Source: Corticium candelabrum (lineage: Eukaryota; Porifera; Homoscleromorpha; Homosclerophorida; Plakinidae). Taken from it: a DNA stretch of 64,000 bases. The stretch is from contig NC_085105.1 in assembly GCF_963422355.1 (NCBI RefSeq), positions 1,241,001-1,305,000 on the forward strand, read 5' to 3'. Below the pieces are notes generated by a model. That model had not been told where the DNA came from, did not search any database, and worked only from the letters and a program-made list of their open reading frames with translations. This document shows, piece after piece, positions 1-12,482 of the stretch. Numbering within the stretch: position 1 is the stretch's first letter; each line of letters begins with the position of its first letter. The translations under genes were made by a program, and so were the position numbers.

Positions 1-14
1 TATCTTTATTGCAG

Positions 15-2933
15 GTCAAACACGAAGAAGGAGTGCCAGACTTGGACGGGCATTGGTTGATGCATTCAGAGACTTCAAAGCTGAAACTAGTTAGTAGACA
101 AAGCACTGAAAGCTCATAGTACACCAACAAATGATTTACATACATATACAGGAGCTCAAGCATCCGGTTCAGTCACTGGCAAGAGAAACACGCTGGAAGA
201 TCTCTTCAGACCACCACTAGATATAATGTTTGGTGGCTCATTTGATGAGGTGTGTGACACATTGTGACAATAACTTTTAAGCCTGTAATCTCAGAGTCAT
301 TTTATTACTGATACCCATTGCTACTGTATCTCTCAAGTCAAATTGTGATAATATGGACACAAATATATTATTGAATTATATTAATAGTATATTTATGCAT
401 GTTGACATTTTTACATGCCAGTGTGTACTTAGCTAACATGCTGAATTTGTGACTTGGTTAATGCAATTATGAACTATACACAAACAGTGGGACATTATGA
501 TTGATTTCAGCTAATTTGCCGCTTTCTATTGTGACAGGCTAAATCAGTAGGTCAGGTCAACAGTAAGTGGCTGTTGGTTAACATTCAGCATACGAAGGAG
601 TTTGCCTGCCAGACACTCAATCGGGATGTTTGGAGCAACCCAACAGTTAAGCACATTCTGAGAGAACATTTTCTTTTCTGGCAGGTGAGGCAGTTGGCTG
701 GCCAATCACATGGTGATTTCATTTAGTAATTAATCTAAATTAACTGATGGTTGATGTTCTTGCAATGAATGCTATATTTTTAATTAATATCAATGTTTGC
801 AAGCTTATGAATTCTTTAAATGGCTTTAATATTGCTAAGAATTGTTATTATATTGTTTAGGTTTACGAAGGTAGTGTTGAGGGAGAGAAATACAAGCAGT
901 TTTATCCGTTTGCTGAATTGCCTCACATCGCTATTATAGACCCCCGAACTGGTCTGCTTTCAGCTTGCAGAAGCAGTCATTCTTCTTTGGCAACGTCTTT
1001 CATTTTGGTTTATGTGCAGGGGAAAGACTCGTTCAACTGGGGCTTGTTTCAAGTGATGAGTTTGTAACTATAGGTAAGAACGTACATTTAGTGAGTTATT
1101 CATGAGGTTCTATAAAAGTGTTTTGTTATCAGTGTTGTCAGCTGTTGGTAGGAGTAGTGGGTTTTTGGTTGAAATGAGTAACTAGTTGCATATCATGTGG
1201 TGGTAGGTGATAATTGATATGCTTGTTGTTGATTCCTTTCTCCAAAGCTTTGTCTCATGTAATCATTGATATTATTAGTTTATGATATTAATTAATTAAT
1301 TAATATATGGAACGTCAGGATCCTACCTACTCTTGTGCCACCCCACCCCATGGCACATCAATGTAGTCTGTGAAGTATGGGGTCTTGCTAGAGGATATGA
1401 CACCTTAGGTGCTAATTGTTTGACTAATAACTACAACTCCAGTTTGCTAGAACAACCTTTGCTGTTACCTGTACCATCTACTAATTCCCTGTCATCTCAG
1501 ATTTACTAAATCTTTTAAATTCTGTGTCAGAGTCAGAGTCAGTAAACAAGAAGTCTGCAGATTCTTGTTTCAGTTTACTTTTACTTTTACTCAAAGGAAA
1601 ATGGTCAAGGAGCTGGTCATTTGGGTGCCAATTAACATCAATTAAGTGGAGCTTAGGTGCGAAAATGACAGACACTGGGCTAAAGTTGGGAATGGGGGGG
1701 AGGTTGATGGACAATGGGGTAATACAAGAGTAGGTACAGTATTTAATACAAATGGCAATGTGTGCATGATTCGGTCATATGCCAGACGTCTGCACTTGTT
1801 TCATTTTTAGTTTCTGATTTTATTGCCGGACATGACAACCTGCAAGAAAATCACATCAATCAAACGGCAGAGCCATCTGCCAAGAAACATAAATTGTCAA
1901 AGAGCATTGTTGATGCATCCGAGGAATCCCAAGTCATGGCAGCTATTGCTGAATCGCTCGCCGAGACAAACCACAAAAGAAAGAAATCAAAGGCAAAAGT
2001 GATTAACATTGATTCTGACAGTAACAGTGACAGCAGCACATACTACTCAATCAGTGGGAGCGAAACAAGTGATAGTGATGATAGTGTTGTTGAGCTGGAC
2101 AGTAAAATGAAACAACCACTGAGCGCCAAAATTAATGGAGAAAAGCCACTAAGAGGCAAAGGTAAGGGAAAGGCACCTGTTACTCAGTCTAAAGCAACAA
2201 GAACTATAAGTGAGAAAGTAGAACATGTTGATAACAATCGTGATGTGAAGAAAGAGACTCATCATCATTCACCATCTGGTGCATCTTCTAGTGATGCCAC
2301 ACACACTCAGTTAGTGCATAATTACGAGAAATTATCTCTGAAGGCAAAGAAGGCAGTAGATATAAGCAGAACAAGGGAGCAAGACCTGCAGGAGACAGTC
2401 GATTGTGCATTGGCATTACAAGATGAGAAGGATGGTGTAGATGAGAAGGATGGTGTGGATGAGAAGGATAGTGTGGTAAAAGACGGGAAAAGTTGTCATA
2501 TTTTGTTGAGGTTACCTGATGGCTCACGGAAAGTTGTCTGTCTACCAGCGAGCGTGCAATTAGCAGTAAGTCGAGTATCATAGATATCCTTCCCTTGTCT
2601 CTTTAGATGTCTTTCTTTATGTCTAAACTACACATCATGTGCATGCCTGTTTTACGTATCGTGCCATCCAAATATCAACTGGCAGCCTGTCTGTCTCTTG
2701 GTCTGCTTATTTGTCTCTTCCCATCTGTACACATGCCAATAGATTGACAGGCTATAGCGGATGGTGTTTAGGCACTTCTAAGATTGGTTGAATCACTGGG
2801 GCTTAGCATGAGTGACTACGAACTTATCACTCAGTTTCCTAGACGAAGTCTCTCTCAAGTGGACTGTACAGTATCACTGAAAGATGCCGGTCTCTACCCA
2901 AGTGAAACTGTTTTCATTCACCAAACGCTGTAG
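15..2933 (+). CDS. UBXN7: UBX domain protein 7-like p97/VCP adaptor (5' end outside window)
   Basis: Seven exons can be joined in frame: 15-89, 152-249, 538-684, 861-951, 1020-1073, 1811-2565 and 2772-2933 (stop TAG). They give the last 459 residues; the N-terminus (UBA region) lies before the window. The order matches UBXN7. First comes a basic RRRSAR stretch, then DLFRPPLDIMF, which opens the thioredoxin-like UAS domain (LNRDVWSN, EHFLFWQVY, DPRTG). An acidic, serine-rich linker follows with SIVDASEESQVMAAI, like the UIM-containing segment of UBXN7. The C-terminal UBX domain contains LLRLPDGSRK and QFPRRSLSQVD. The usual p97-binding FPR loop is present. The family links the p97/VCP ATPase to cullin-RING ligases and ubiquitylated substrates. 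The linker encodes a short DEKDGV repeat near 2431-2470. Assignment is secure; exact exon ends are inferred. Confidence 0.9.
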
Positions 2934-3791
2934 TTCACAAGCAGTTATACAGTATGGTATGCTTGGACTACATGTCAGTCTGCTGGTTGTATAAAACATG
3001 TTTGTTAATAAGACTTAATTAAATATGCCTGTTGCCATTTTTGTTGATATTGTGAATTTCAGTGTTGGCATCAGCTAGCTAGATGTAAATATGTATTGCT
3101 GAACAAAAACTGCAACAGTGTAACTTATTTAATTAAACATGTTTGACCATGACCTTTGGGCTCACTGATGTGTTGCTCACACTAGACAATGTCACTCCAA
3201 CCAGAATCTAGACATTTGTGTAACGAGTAGTTAGGGACAACAATTCACACAAGAATGGAAACTTGGAAAATTAATTGACTTAAGTACATTCAACTAGAGT
3301 GGATGGCAGAGGGGTGAGTCCACTAGCTCTGGTGAACTGCTTTCTCTCCACCCGTCACGTGCCGTCTGATGTGTACAGTACAATGCCAGCGTGTACATGT
3401 GTACTGAATCAAAAACCCATATTGATTTTAAGTATTCATTTCTGCCATTTTACAAGTGTTCTTTGTTGAGAAGTGTTGAAGGCAATTCCATAATAATGTC
3501 CAATGAGATGACACTAAAATTGTGGATTCCTGTCTCAGTATGGATGCTCTAAATTTATTGGTGTTGAGTTGTGCTATCTATCGCTGTCACTCATTAGTAA
3601 TGGTGAGAGCTAGTCACAACTAATTATTAATTAATTAATTAATTAATGGTTTATTGAAGGCAAGGCTACTATTTTAGCGAGGCACTAATAGGATGTAATT
3701 CTGTTCTCATAAAACCATTATCTCTTATTACACTCAAAGTAACAATACCAAAGTCAACTAACAAACTGTCAAGACAGTCATCCCAGTCTTC
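2934..3791. other. Intergenic, no gene seen
   Basis: This holds the 3' flanks of two convergent genes (UBXN7-like and TPT1). There is a short TTAA-rich run at about 3624-3647. I see no coding exon with family similarity. Confidence 0.6.
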
Positions 3792-5257
3792 TCACTGAAA
3801 CAAGCAAACATTCTTGTAACTACACATTTGACCACCGCGAATACGACATGTGACTTACAAATTTCTCTTCCACAACTGCATCCTTGAAAACAATGAGGAA
3901 TGGTGTTCTTCCATCTTCACGGTAGTCAAGGAGTACAACTAACCCTTCAGGATCCATCGACTCACCAGTGAAGAACTCATATTCCTTAAATCTTCCCATG
4001 ATCTTCTTTATAACTTCGGGCATTTTACTCTTAACGCAAGCTGCTCTCTCTGGGTCAAGTTTCTCTACTAGCTTCTTCATGAAAGCTAAAGAATAAAATC
4101 TATCGTTCGAGTCAAGATTCAAATCACAGTTAAACATTTTAGTTTCATATGGTATAGCGGTTACAACTGACAGACAGAAATGAATGGAGTCACTGATATG
4201 CTGGCCTTGACGTCTTCCCATGTCTATGGTATTGAATAGCAGTGAACGAATAGAAAGCTGAAGTTTTCACAAATATTACTTTGGTTGTAACTGCTTATCA
4301 AATTGCAACATTTCCCCGGCACAGGTTACTTCAACAAACATTTAATTAATTGTGCTTTGTACATCCTAGTATCTTGGTCTGATGACAATGCAAGTTGGAC
4401 TTTACCTCAAATCTACTGTTTGTAACAGACAATTTGATTTTATCCAGTAGCTCCAGTATGAGAACAATGTTCAACATGTATGTGACTTTATATGAAATCA
4501 GCCAGAGTACAAAAAAGATCCGACAGGACACAACAAATGACGAATATGGTAAGCTGAGGGATAGGCATTACCACTCATTCCAAACACAATTCTTAGGACT
4601 TTAATTAATAGACCACCCAACTGTGTGTGGCAGTATCTTGTAGTGAGCACATCAGCTATCTGCTGATTTCCTCAATCTTTCTACAATGATTAGAATCTAA
4701 TGAAGGTCAGAGGCAGAAGATGCTATTAAAGTGATACCTCGTGCAACAAGTACACTAATTGGCTGAATTTACTAAAAGAATGCTGAATGCATGTCAAAAC
4801 TCTCTACTAGCTAGCCAGGAATGTCACACGTCGTGTAATATCCTACAGTAACTTACGCTCGCTAAAACTTACCTTTGATGTGCGTTTGGTAATCTTTCTT
4901 ACTAAAAGAAGTCTCCTTTAGCCGATGAGCAAGAACAATGTTGACCCCTGACACACTGCTGGCTGCCGACGCCTCGACTTCTTCTTCTGCCGACGGATTC
5001 GCTCCAATCGCAGCGTCATCCACATTACTAGTTTCTGTGGTAAGCTACAATTCAAACCGAATTTATGACAAGGATGGCACCGTCTACACACGTATGAGAA
5101 TACCTTGCCTTCCACCTCGTAGTACAGATCGTCCACGACTTTCTGTTTGTACGAATCGCTGAAGATTTCGTCCCCTAGATGTTTTCATACACACAGAAAA
5201 CAGAAGAGCGACATGTAGCAACGTCTCACCCGTAAGTCGATCCTTGTAGATGATCAT
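3792..5257 (-). CDS. TPT1: Translationally controlled tumor protein (TCTP)
   Basis: Five exons on the minus strand: 5230-5257, 5104-5174, 4873-5044, 3859-4085 and 3792-3794. Together they are 501 nt and encode 166 residues (human TCTP has 172). The start is MIIYKDRLTGDEIFSDS, matching the invariant MIIY start of the family. The flexible loop is acidic and serine-rich (residues about 45-65). The C-terminal half carries the signature FFTGESMDPEGLVVLLDYRE. The protein is a small cytosolic Mss4-like fold involved in translation, calcium binding and growth control. The fourth exon ends after EEKF at a GTAAGT donor, and the next exon begins with TGA, so the stop codon sits alone beyond a 64-base intron. 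If that intron is retained, the frame instead adds 13 residues. Confidence 0.93.
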
Positions 5258-5359
5258 GACGGCGAGATTAGAACGGATAACGTCGTGACTCCGAGTAATG
5301 GAGCGAGCGTGGGCAAAGGTCAATGACGTCATGAATTTCAATATCCCGTATCAGCCAAC
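5258..5359. promoter_or_regulatory. Candidate bidirectional promoter between TPT1 and WDR53
   Basis: Only about 102 bases separate the TPT1 start codon (minus strand) from the WDR53 start codon (plus strand). Both 5' UTRs and the core promoters must therefore overlap or nearly touch. The stretch contains TGACGTCA at 5324-5331, a perfect CRE/ATF-type palindrome. No TATA box is evident. Shared regulation is inferred from spacing only. Confidence 0.55.
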
Positions 5360-6481
5360 ATGGCTCATGGTGGATTAGCGAATCTCTCGAGTGTCTGGAA
5401 GAGTCACGTCGATTCTGTGAATAGTATTGGGGTAAGCAGTTGCGGAGTAGTAGCTTCATGTGGGGATGACGGTGTTTTTGTGTGGAGCGATTGTGGAATT
5501 CATCAGCAAACATTCAGACATCAACCCGAGCCGTACACGGCCGTCTGCTTTTCTCAAAGCGATCCCAACCTTTTGTTAAGTTCGTGTAATAAAACGGTGT
5601 CGTTACATGACGTTCGCGAATCCGGTAGTCTCGTTATAGAGTGGAGTGAGAATGAAGATGAAATCAATGATGTTGCAGTGTCGCCTTCTGGACAACATGT
5701 AGCGTCATGTGACGACTCTGGAGAGATAAAGATCTATGATATACGACAAAAACGTCTCTACAGGACGTTGCATCGCTGTCATACAAACATTTGTTCATCT
5801 GCTTCTTTTCATCCTCAAAGAGATCACCATGTGGTATCTGGTGGTCTCGATTCTTGCCTTGTTGTATGGGACGTTCCCAGAGCAAAGGCTTTAGATCGCT
5901 TAACTCTTATGAATTCATCCAATAAAGGGCAATTTGTGAATCCACCTCTGGTTCACTCGGTTGCTTTCAATCAGTCGGGAGATACTATTGCTTCAGCATT
6001 AGGAAATGGCGTAGTCACTTTGCATTATTGGCAGGGAAAACAAGGATTGAGTCATCTGTATGATTTAGCAGCTCATACGCATTCTGTAAGTCAAGTTGTT
6101 TCGCTCCCTTTTACAGAGAGAGGACATCTGTATGTGTCTGGTGGCAATGATGGTAAGATATGTATTTGGGATGTAACCGGCATTATTTTATTGGCGCGGC
6201 AAAGCACCAGGAATTACTTGACTTTAAGGACATCGCCTGCTAAACAAGCAGGAAAAAAGAAGAAGAAGAAGAAAGTGAAGGAACAAGATCAACCAAAAAC
6301 TAATGGGAAAGGCATTGCAGTGGCAGATGGATCTGATTGTGAAGGAACAGCCGACTATCTAGTGCAGACAATCGATCACGGATCAAAAATTAATTGGTTG
6401 GCATCAGGGACTGTTGCTGGCGCAAACGTTTTACTAGTCGCTGACCAGACTGCAGATATTTCTGTATATCAGTTTGCTTAG
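5360..6481 (+). CDS. WDR53: WD repeat-containing protein 53
   Basis: Single-exon gene of 373 residues. WD-type blades run through the protein (GDDGVFVWSD, SCDDSGEIKIYD, SGGLDSCLVVWD, SGGNDGKICIWD). Family-specific stretches match WDR53: HTNICSSASFHPQR, SQVVSLP and the C-terminal LVADQTADISVYQF. A lysine-rich insert (KKKKKKK, residues about 300-310) precedes the last blade, in the place where vertebrate WDR53 also has a basic insert. WDR53 is a beta-propeller thought to act as a substrate receptor for DDB1-CUL4 ligases. The ATG at 5360 is the first in frame after the bidirectional promoter. The lack of introns contrasts with its neighbours. Confidence 0.9.
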   Translation: MAHGGLANLSSVWKSHVDSVNSIGVSSCGVVASCGDDGVFVWSDCGIHQQTFRHQPEPYTAVCFSQSDPNLLLSSCNKTVSLHDVRESGSLVIEWSENEDEINDVAVSPSGQHVASCDDSGEIKIYDIRQKRLYRTLHRCHTNICSSASFHPQRDHHVVSGGLDSCLVVWDVPRAKALDRLTLMNSSNKGQFVNPPLVHSVAFNQSGDTIASALGNGVVTLHYWQGKQGLSHLYDLAAHTHSVSQVVSLPFTERGHLYVSGGNDGKICIWDVTGIILLARQSTRNYLTLRTSPAKQAGKKKKKKKVKEQDQPKTNGKGIAVADGSDCEGTADYLVQTIDHGSKINWLASGTVAGANVLLVADQTADISVYQFA

Positions 6482-6834
6482 GGAGCCTCTGTGTATAGTC
6501 CTGTAGGTACAAGACTTAATATTTTTCAATCACATGGTATACGTGCCACACATGATAAAGTTGCATGCAAGTGCACATGACCCGTGAACATAAATTTGGT
6601 TATGCATGTGTCACACACAAAATATCCCAGGGTTACTACACTAACAGATAAATTCATACGGTAAGCCTATGAATTTTTTGACATGGGGCCTAAAATGACA
6701 AGCAGTCAGGTCACTGTTGTGACACTGAATGATTGACGTTTCCTAAAATTACCTAATAACATGTGTTTGAATATCCCGTATGTACACAGTTTTGATATAT
6801 CCCGTATAAATAAGAAAACCCCGTATAAAGGAGA
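6482..6834. other. Short intergenic region with repeated CCCGTATA motif
   Basis: This lies between the WDR53 stop and the RBMX2 start. CCCGTAT occurs at about 6774, 6800 and 6820, just upstream of the RBMX2 start codon. It may be a local promoter repeat. No coding sequence is seen. Confidence 0.4.
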
Positions 6835-7175
6835 ATGAAGTAAGTGTGAATTGACGTTTCTAATCTTCGTGAAGTTTGAATTTGCATACTGAGTCTAAAA
6901 TTGGTGTGTTTAGTCCTTTGACAAAAATTAGAGCGATTGAAAAGCTCAAGAAATCTGAGATAGAGGCTGGAATTGAGGACTCTGCAGGGTCATGGCACAA
7001 CGACTACAAAGACAGTGCATATATCTTTGTTGGTTGGTCTCTTGTCTTACAGCAACTGCAATTGGTCGTGTTCAATGTTGTTTTATTGTCTGGTATGTAG
7101 GAGGCCTCGACTATGAGTTGACAGAAGGTGATTTATTAGCCGTGTTTTCACAGTAAGAATTGCTCTGTGTGTGTG

Positions 7176-7206
<31 letters not shown>

Positions 7207-7207
7207 A

Positions 7208-7289
<82 letters not shown>

Positions 7290-8230
7290 GTATTGTATTA
7301 TCAGCAGGGCACACTTTTGTTAATTCATTATCACAAATTACTTAGTTATTTAAAAATTAACCTAATTTGTTTGCCTACAGATATGGAGAGATTGTAAGTA
7401 CCAATTTGGTTCGTGACAAAGCAACAGGCAAATCAAAGGGCTTCTGCTTTCTGGCATATGAAGATCAACGCAGCACTATTCTAGCTGTTGATAACTTCAA
7501 TGGCATACAGGTATGCAAACTCTTTCTTTTAATGTAGATGACGTAATGTATGGTATCAAGTAAAGCAAAACAGTTGTTATTTTGAAATAGTTTAGTTGTT
7601 TATAGCTGAGGTTAGCTGTTAAAATGAATTTAGTTGTGTGGTCGAACCATCAGAGTTGATCATGTCGCAGACTACAAGGCACCCAAACTGAAAGAGGGTG
7701 AGGAACGGAAGGATGAAGACTGTGCACCTCAAATTCCATCACCAAAACATCAACCAGCCAAAATTCCCACTGATCAAGGACATGAAGATGAAGATCGTAG
7801 GGCTAGAAAGAAAGCAAAGAAGGCCAAGAAGATGAAGAAGGAAGAGAAAGCAAGGAGCAAACTTGGACTAAAGACTGAAACAAACAGACGTTCAATAGGA
7901 ATAAAAGGTAGTAGTATTGATAGGAGTGAGAGAGGAAGGTTACTGGAACAAAGGTATAGCATGGGTGAGACTTCAGGCAGTTATGGAAAAGGCAGTAAAC
8001 CAGCAAAGAAACAAGACAATGAGAACCCATCACGGAGAGATGAGAGATTTCAAAATAGAGAACAGGGAAGAACAGACAATGGAAAAGACAGAGGGCGACC
8101 CTTGGATCGAGAGGGAATGTCCACTTCGGAAAGATATCGTGAAAGAAGATTAGATGAAACAAACAGAATGGGTCGTGATAGACACAGAAGCAGGTCAAGG
8201 TCAAGAGAAAGGGTGAGTAGAAACAGATGA
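6835..8230 (+). CDS. RBMX2: RNA-binding motif protein X-linked 2 (Ist3/Snu17 homologue)
   Basis: Five exons: 6835-6839, 6914-7032, 7101-7152, 7381-7510 and 7634-8230, giving 300 residues. The first coding exon has only five bases (ATG AA). Joined across a 74-base intron it gives MNPLTK, identical to the start of vertebrate RBMX2, which supports this unusual start. Next comes [13 protein letters not shown], then one RRM with RNP2 YIFVGGL and RNP1 [11 protein letters not shown], then GRTIRVDHV. The tail is rich in lysine, arginine and serine ([10 protein letters not shown]). RBMX2 is a subunit of the RES/Bact spliceosome complex in the nucleus. A GTGAGT donor at 8212 could give an alternative C-terminus; I chose the in-frame stop at 8228-8230. 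Confidence 0.92.
7165..7286. repeat. (GCGT)n/(GT)n microsatellite in RBMX2 intron 3
   Basis: A GTGC-rich stretch passes into a perfect GT run inside the 228-base intron between exons 3 and 4. Confidence 0.95.
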
Positions 8231-9484
8231 TTTAAACAAGAGCTTTTCCAAATGTTACACAATGGAGACTGCAGCAACCTTATTTTTCTGCTAGTGTTCT
8301 CTGTTGATGACTTATTACTGTTGTAGCCGTTATTTACCAGTTATTAGTGTTTGACCTGTTTAACTGAGTGTTGACAGTAGAGTCTTCAATCCCATTGCAG
8401 GTGGTAGTTTCTGTTGGTGTAAATAGAGCTGTGGTGTACACAAAATGTGCTATTGAGTTTCCTGTAAGTGCAAGTAACGCCTTGAGTGACTGCCTTCTGC
8501 TACTAATATAGACCACACAGAGAGAGTTCTGTGATGAAGCTATTACTGTAGACTTGCACCTGGTGAAGTGATGAACTCAAAGCAATAGAAGCTGTTTTAT
8601 ACCTGAACATGTATCTCGATCACCAAGTATCTCATCTGTGTATCTGTTTCTTACAAGTTGCATAGCACAAGTACTGGTATGGGATATCTCTGTATGCAAC
8701 ATAAAGGAACTGTGAACATATTAATTAACTGCTCTTAGGTTTATGTCAGGAAAACTATAGAGAGAGTCAGTGGAATTGTCTACCATTATATGTAGCGAGG
8801 TAGTTGCTAGAGACTGAGGTCAAGCTTATTAATACTGAAGTGTTTAGTGGAGGCATTGCCATCTGAGATGCAAGGGTTATTCTTAATTAAATGAAGAGAT
8901 TCTATTCGTAGACAATGAAGAAAGCTGAGCTCTTGGCAGAACCACCAAGAAATCATATGTCTGTGATTATGTATGTATTTCAGGTTGGTTGACTAAACTG
9001 TTTTATATAAGAATCAGAAGAAGTCTTTGTATGGTACATATCTAGACACTGACTCATTGCATTTTTTCTAACAAGGGTTACTTTTACAAAGAGAAGGTTA
9101 GTTGGTGCACATCTATTTGTGGCTTCTCTTCATCGTGACTGCAGCATGATTTTACTGTATAGTGACATGTCATTGCAAGGTAATGTGATATATTAAAGTT
9201 TTAAAACGAAACAATGTCTTTTTTAGATATTGTAGATGGAGGTTAGTGTTTTATGGCATATTTCTTGATTCAACAACACAAGTTCTTGTTTCCAGATGAG
9301 ATTTTACGAATTTGCTTTAACAATTTATTCAAAACTTAGACTGCTGAACAGTTTTCCTACACACTAAATCTAGTTAAAGCTCACATCTGTATCTGTAACA
9401 GTTAATAAATTATATAGAAGGTTAGACTGATCAGTGTTACACTGTCTCTGACATAAATTTAGTATTAACATAGGTTAGCAACTG
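8231..9484. other. Intergenic, no gene recognised
   Basis: AT-rich sequence between the RBMX2 stop and the 3' end of the first VioB-like gene. Only short unconvincing open frames are present. It probably contains the RBMX2 3' UTR and the terminator regions of two convergent genes. Confidence 0.55.
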
Positions 9485-12482
9485 TCAGCATGTGGGGAGT
9501 TCAAATGTTGGGCCTGCATGCTGAGTGTGGTTTCCATTCGTGAGAGATATGGTAGTCAGCTCTTTGGCTTTCATCTTCATAAGAAACATGTCTGATGTTA
9601 CAGATCGTATCTTATGTGGATGGCCATTGAAGGTCAGCTGTAGGTGATGGAGGAGTTTGAAATATAGGGTTGCAAATTCTTCACATAACATTCTTGCCCG
9701 TGAATTCAGAGAATAGTCAGACAGTTGAGGATTATTGGGTAGAGGCCAAACTCCGTCTAAATCAAGAACTATAGGTGTGCCTATTAATGAAATGTAGAGT
9801 TAGGCTAGAATTGAGCAGTTTGTAAGGAGCCTGGTAGGCAGGCAGAAACTCACCAGTGTAGTTCCAGTCCCCATTTGGTTGCTCTAGTAGCTTTTTTCCA
9901 TGTGCGATCTCTGCAAACCTGTAGTAGTGGGCTAATCTTTTGTGGTGATTGATTGGCTTTGTCTCATACCCTTCTCCTTCGATGATGATATCCTCAATAG
10001 CTTTCTTAGCTTCGTCGAAATTTTCTATTTTAGGTACCATGATATGATCTGGCAGGTCAAGCTGCACTTGTCTGGCTGGATTCCCAGTAAAGATTGTTTC
10101 GTTCTTCTTCTGTTTCTCCGTCTCTAAATGCCACATGCTTTCAAGCAATTCAGTATAGAATCCACCAATAGTTCTGGTATAACTTTCTCTGCTTGTTAGA
10201 GACTCTGGAGTCTCAATGCGCATAAACATGTCTGTGATCAGTTCAAGACTGAGAGGAGACAGACGCAATGTCAAGGCAGGTTGTATGTTGCCCGGAAACT
10301 TGCTGGGATACTTTGGTATGTTTGATGGACTTTCAAAATTAGGTTGGCCACCAATTGCATTTAGAATATTTGCAGCTACTGAGAGATGCAGCATCTCTTC
10401 AATAACAACACTTAAAATGATTTCGCTAATCTCTTGATTAGTGCCATCTTTGATTGAGTAAAGAGGGTATAAGTAGGCTGGGATAGTATAGTGTTCTATA
10501 AGAACAGCCAACTGGACTTGAGACCTCAACTCTTCAATGGTTGGAATTGGTTTTTCTTTTTTGGGAGGATATGGCTGATTAAGCCATTGAAGCAACATTA
10601 TCCTCTTGTCTCGTGAGAGGTCTCTTGTTGAGGGCATATGATGTGGGTGATCTCTTGGAAGAGAGAGACTCCTTTTCATGTACTCAATGTTGCGTGCTTG
10701 AACTACACTGTCATATTCACCCAGTTTGAGTACTGCTCTCATGGCAGGAAACATGTCATCATACAATTTTAAAATGTTGTAGACACCTTTGCTGCCATGC
10801 CAAGTTGGCTCTTCATTCCATGAAAAGCTGTCAAACACGCGGACACCTATTACTGAATCTCGATATCGTAGTGGATACTCAGGGTCGTCATCAGAGAGGT
10901 AGCTGATCAAGTAGACAAGTCCGTCAATGACACCACGTACATTCCCTGGGTTTCCAGATGACAACATTACAGTTGCTTCTCCCATTTCATTGGTTGAAAT
11001 GACTGTGGAATTGAATCCATTGACTTTTAGACCACTTTGTACTTTTTCCCTAGTGATCATTGTTTGGCATTCAACACCTGCTGATGGTGTCTCAACCCAT
11101 TTGTTAGAAATGCATGTATGATGTGGATGTACAACAAGACGAATTTCTTTCCTTCTAACTGGTATGCCAAACTTTGTCACAAAGAACTTTAGTTTGTGTT
11201 GATCTCCTGGATCCATGCGAATAGCATAGTCAGACATGGGTCTTACATAGTAATGTGATTCAGACATGAAAATATCACTGCTGTTGCTGCAGTTTACAAG
11301 GTGCAAGTAGTTTGTTTGTAGTTTCTTGAATTCATTATGTGAAAGATAAAAGTCTTGTACTCCTGCTGTTGTGGTATACCACTGATCACTTATTCTAACG
11401 TTACCAACTGTCATGATGTTGGTCTCTTCTTGCCTTGCTAAGCAAAGCTCTGATCCCATAGCACTGACGTTCAAATGGTAGGTTCTAGTTGGTTGATCCC
11501 AGTATTGCTTTAGTGCATTGCCAAAGTCTATTGTCAATATATTAGCTCCAGTGTCTTGAAGAATGAACTGAGCTCTACTGAAGAGATGTGGTCTTCTGGT
11601 ATGCAGGCAACGTCCTCGAACATAAGAAGTCGGTTCTTGAAAATCGGCCAATCCAATAGTCCCCACTAGATAACCATACGTGAAGTCTTCTCCCCCTAAT
11701 AGATTGTAACCATAAAGGGTGAATGATATGGAGAGTTGACTTTTTGACTTGGATTGCATCTCTAGTAACAAATCTACATCACCATGACGTGAGATCTCAT
11801 CCAATACTTCATTATTCCATTGAACGTTGTCCAACACTGACTGATAGGAGCCCACATATGCTGGCATTTCTTCCAAATCATAGTATCGAGGCAACCCTTC
11901 AAAGCCTGAAATAGCCTTCCATATACCAGTCACACCAGACGGCCGCATGTCTCCTGTTATCAACCATCTTCTATGAGGAGATGTTTGGCCCATGGAGGCA
12001 ACTAAAGTGATAGTGAGTCCGTAAATATGTGGAGACATTTGCCACTCAAGGTCTACATCAGCCATTTTGGCACTACCATCTCCCATTTCTGTTGTGATGG
12101 TTGTTCGACTTGTAACTAAAGGATGAGCACATGTACAGTCTGCACGTGGTGGACACACTGATGTTACACTCACGTTGTAGAAAGAGAATGCACCAGTTCC
12201 CATTGGATTCCAGTTTACACCCTCCATACTTTCATTTTGATGTATTGTTTTAGAACAGTCTTCACTACAGTCTTCACTTATTCCCTGAGCTGCTGCATTG
12301 ATATAGCCATTAAAATAATTGTTGGTTGTTGCAGTATCTGCTCGAAATCGACCAGCAAAGTGAATTCTTGGTCTATCTAGATACGATACATGTCTGGTGT
12401 GAATTTCATCTGACTTTGCTTCTTTTGTAACCAGTGGAATAGCAGCTGCATGGAAACAGAAGACAGCTAGGTTTTTTATCAT
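9485..12482 (-). CDS. VioB-like protein with ferritin-like domain, copy A
   Basis: Two exons, 9854-12482 and 9485-9780, joined by a 73-base GT-AG intron, encode 974 residues. Near the N-terminus (about residues 33-55) is YLDRPRIHFAGRFRADTATT, resembling the N-terminal LDFPRIHF motif of bacterial VioB. A long beta-rich middle region follows. The C-terminal ferritin-like domain has IEHYTIPAYLY (about 660), EEMLHLSVAANILNAIGG (about 693), a helix with FYTELLESMWHLE (about 775) and HYYRFAEIAHGKKL (about 855). This gives the E, ExxH, E, ExxH pattern of a dimetal site. VioB/StaD/RebD enzymes couple imino-acids made from tryptophan in bisindole biosynthesis; substrate and reaction here are unknown. 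Exon 2 ends the protein with GTPIVLDLDGVWPLP. Residues 2-20 could be a weak signal peptide, or exon 1 could begin at a pyrimidine-rich AG near 12437. Many N-glycosylation sequons hint at secretion. Confidence 0.75.

Noticed and set aside
9762-9853. C-terminal tail of the long frame of VioB-like copy A (EFLPAYQAP...)
   Set aside because: It begins at a GTGAGT donor at the exact codon where copy B also splices. The real C-terminus is encoded by 9485-9780.
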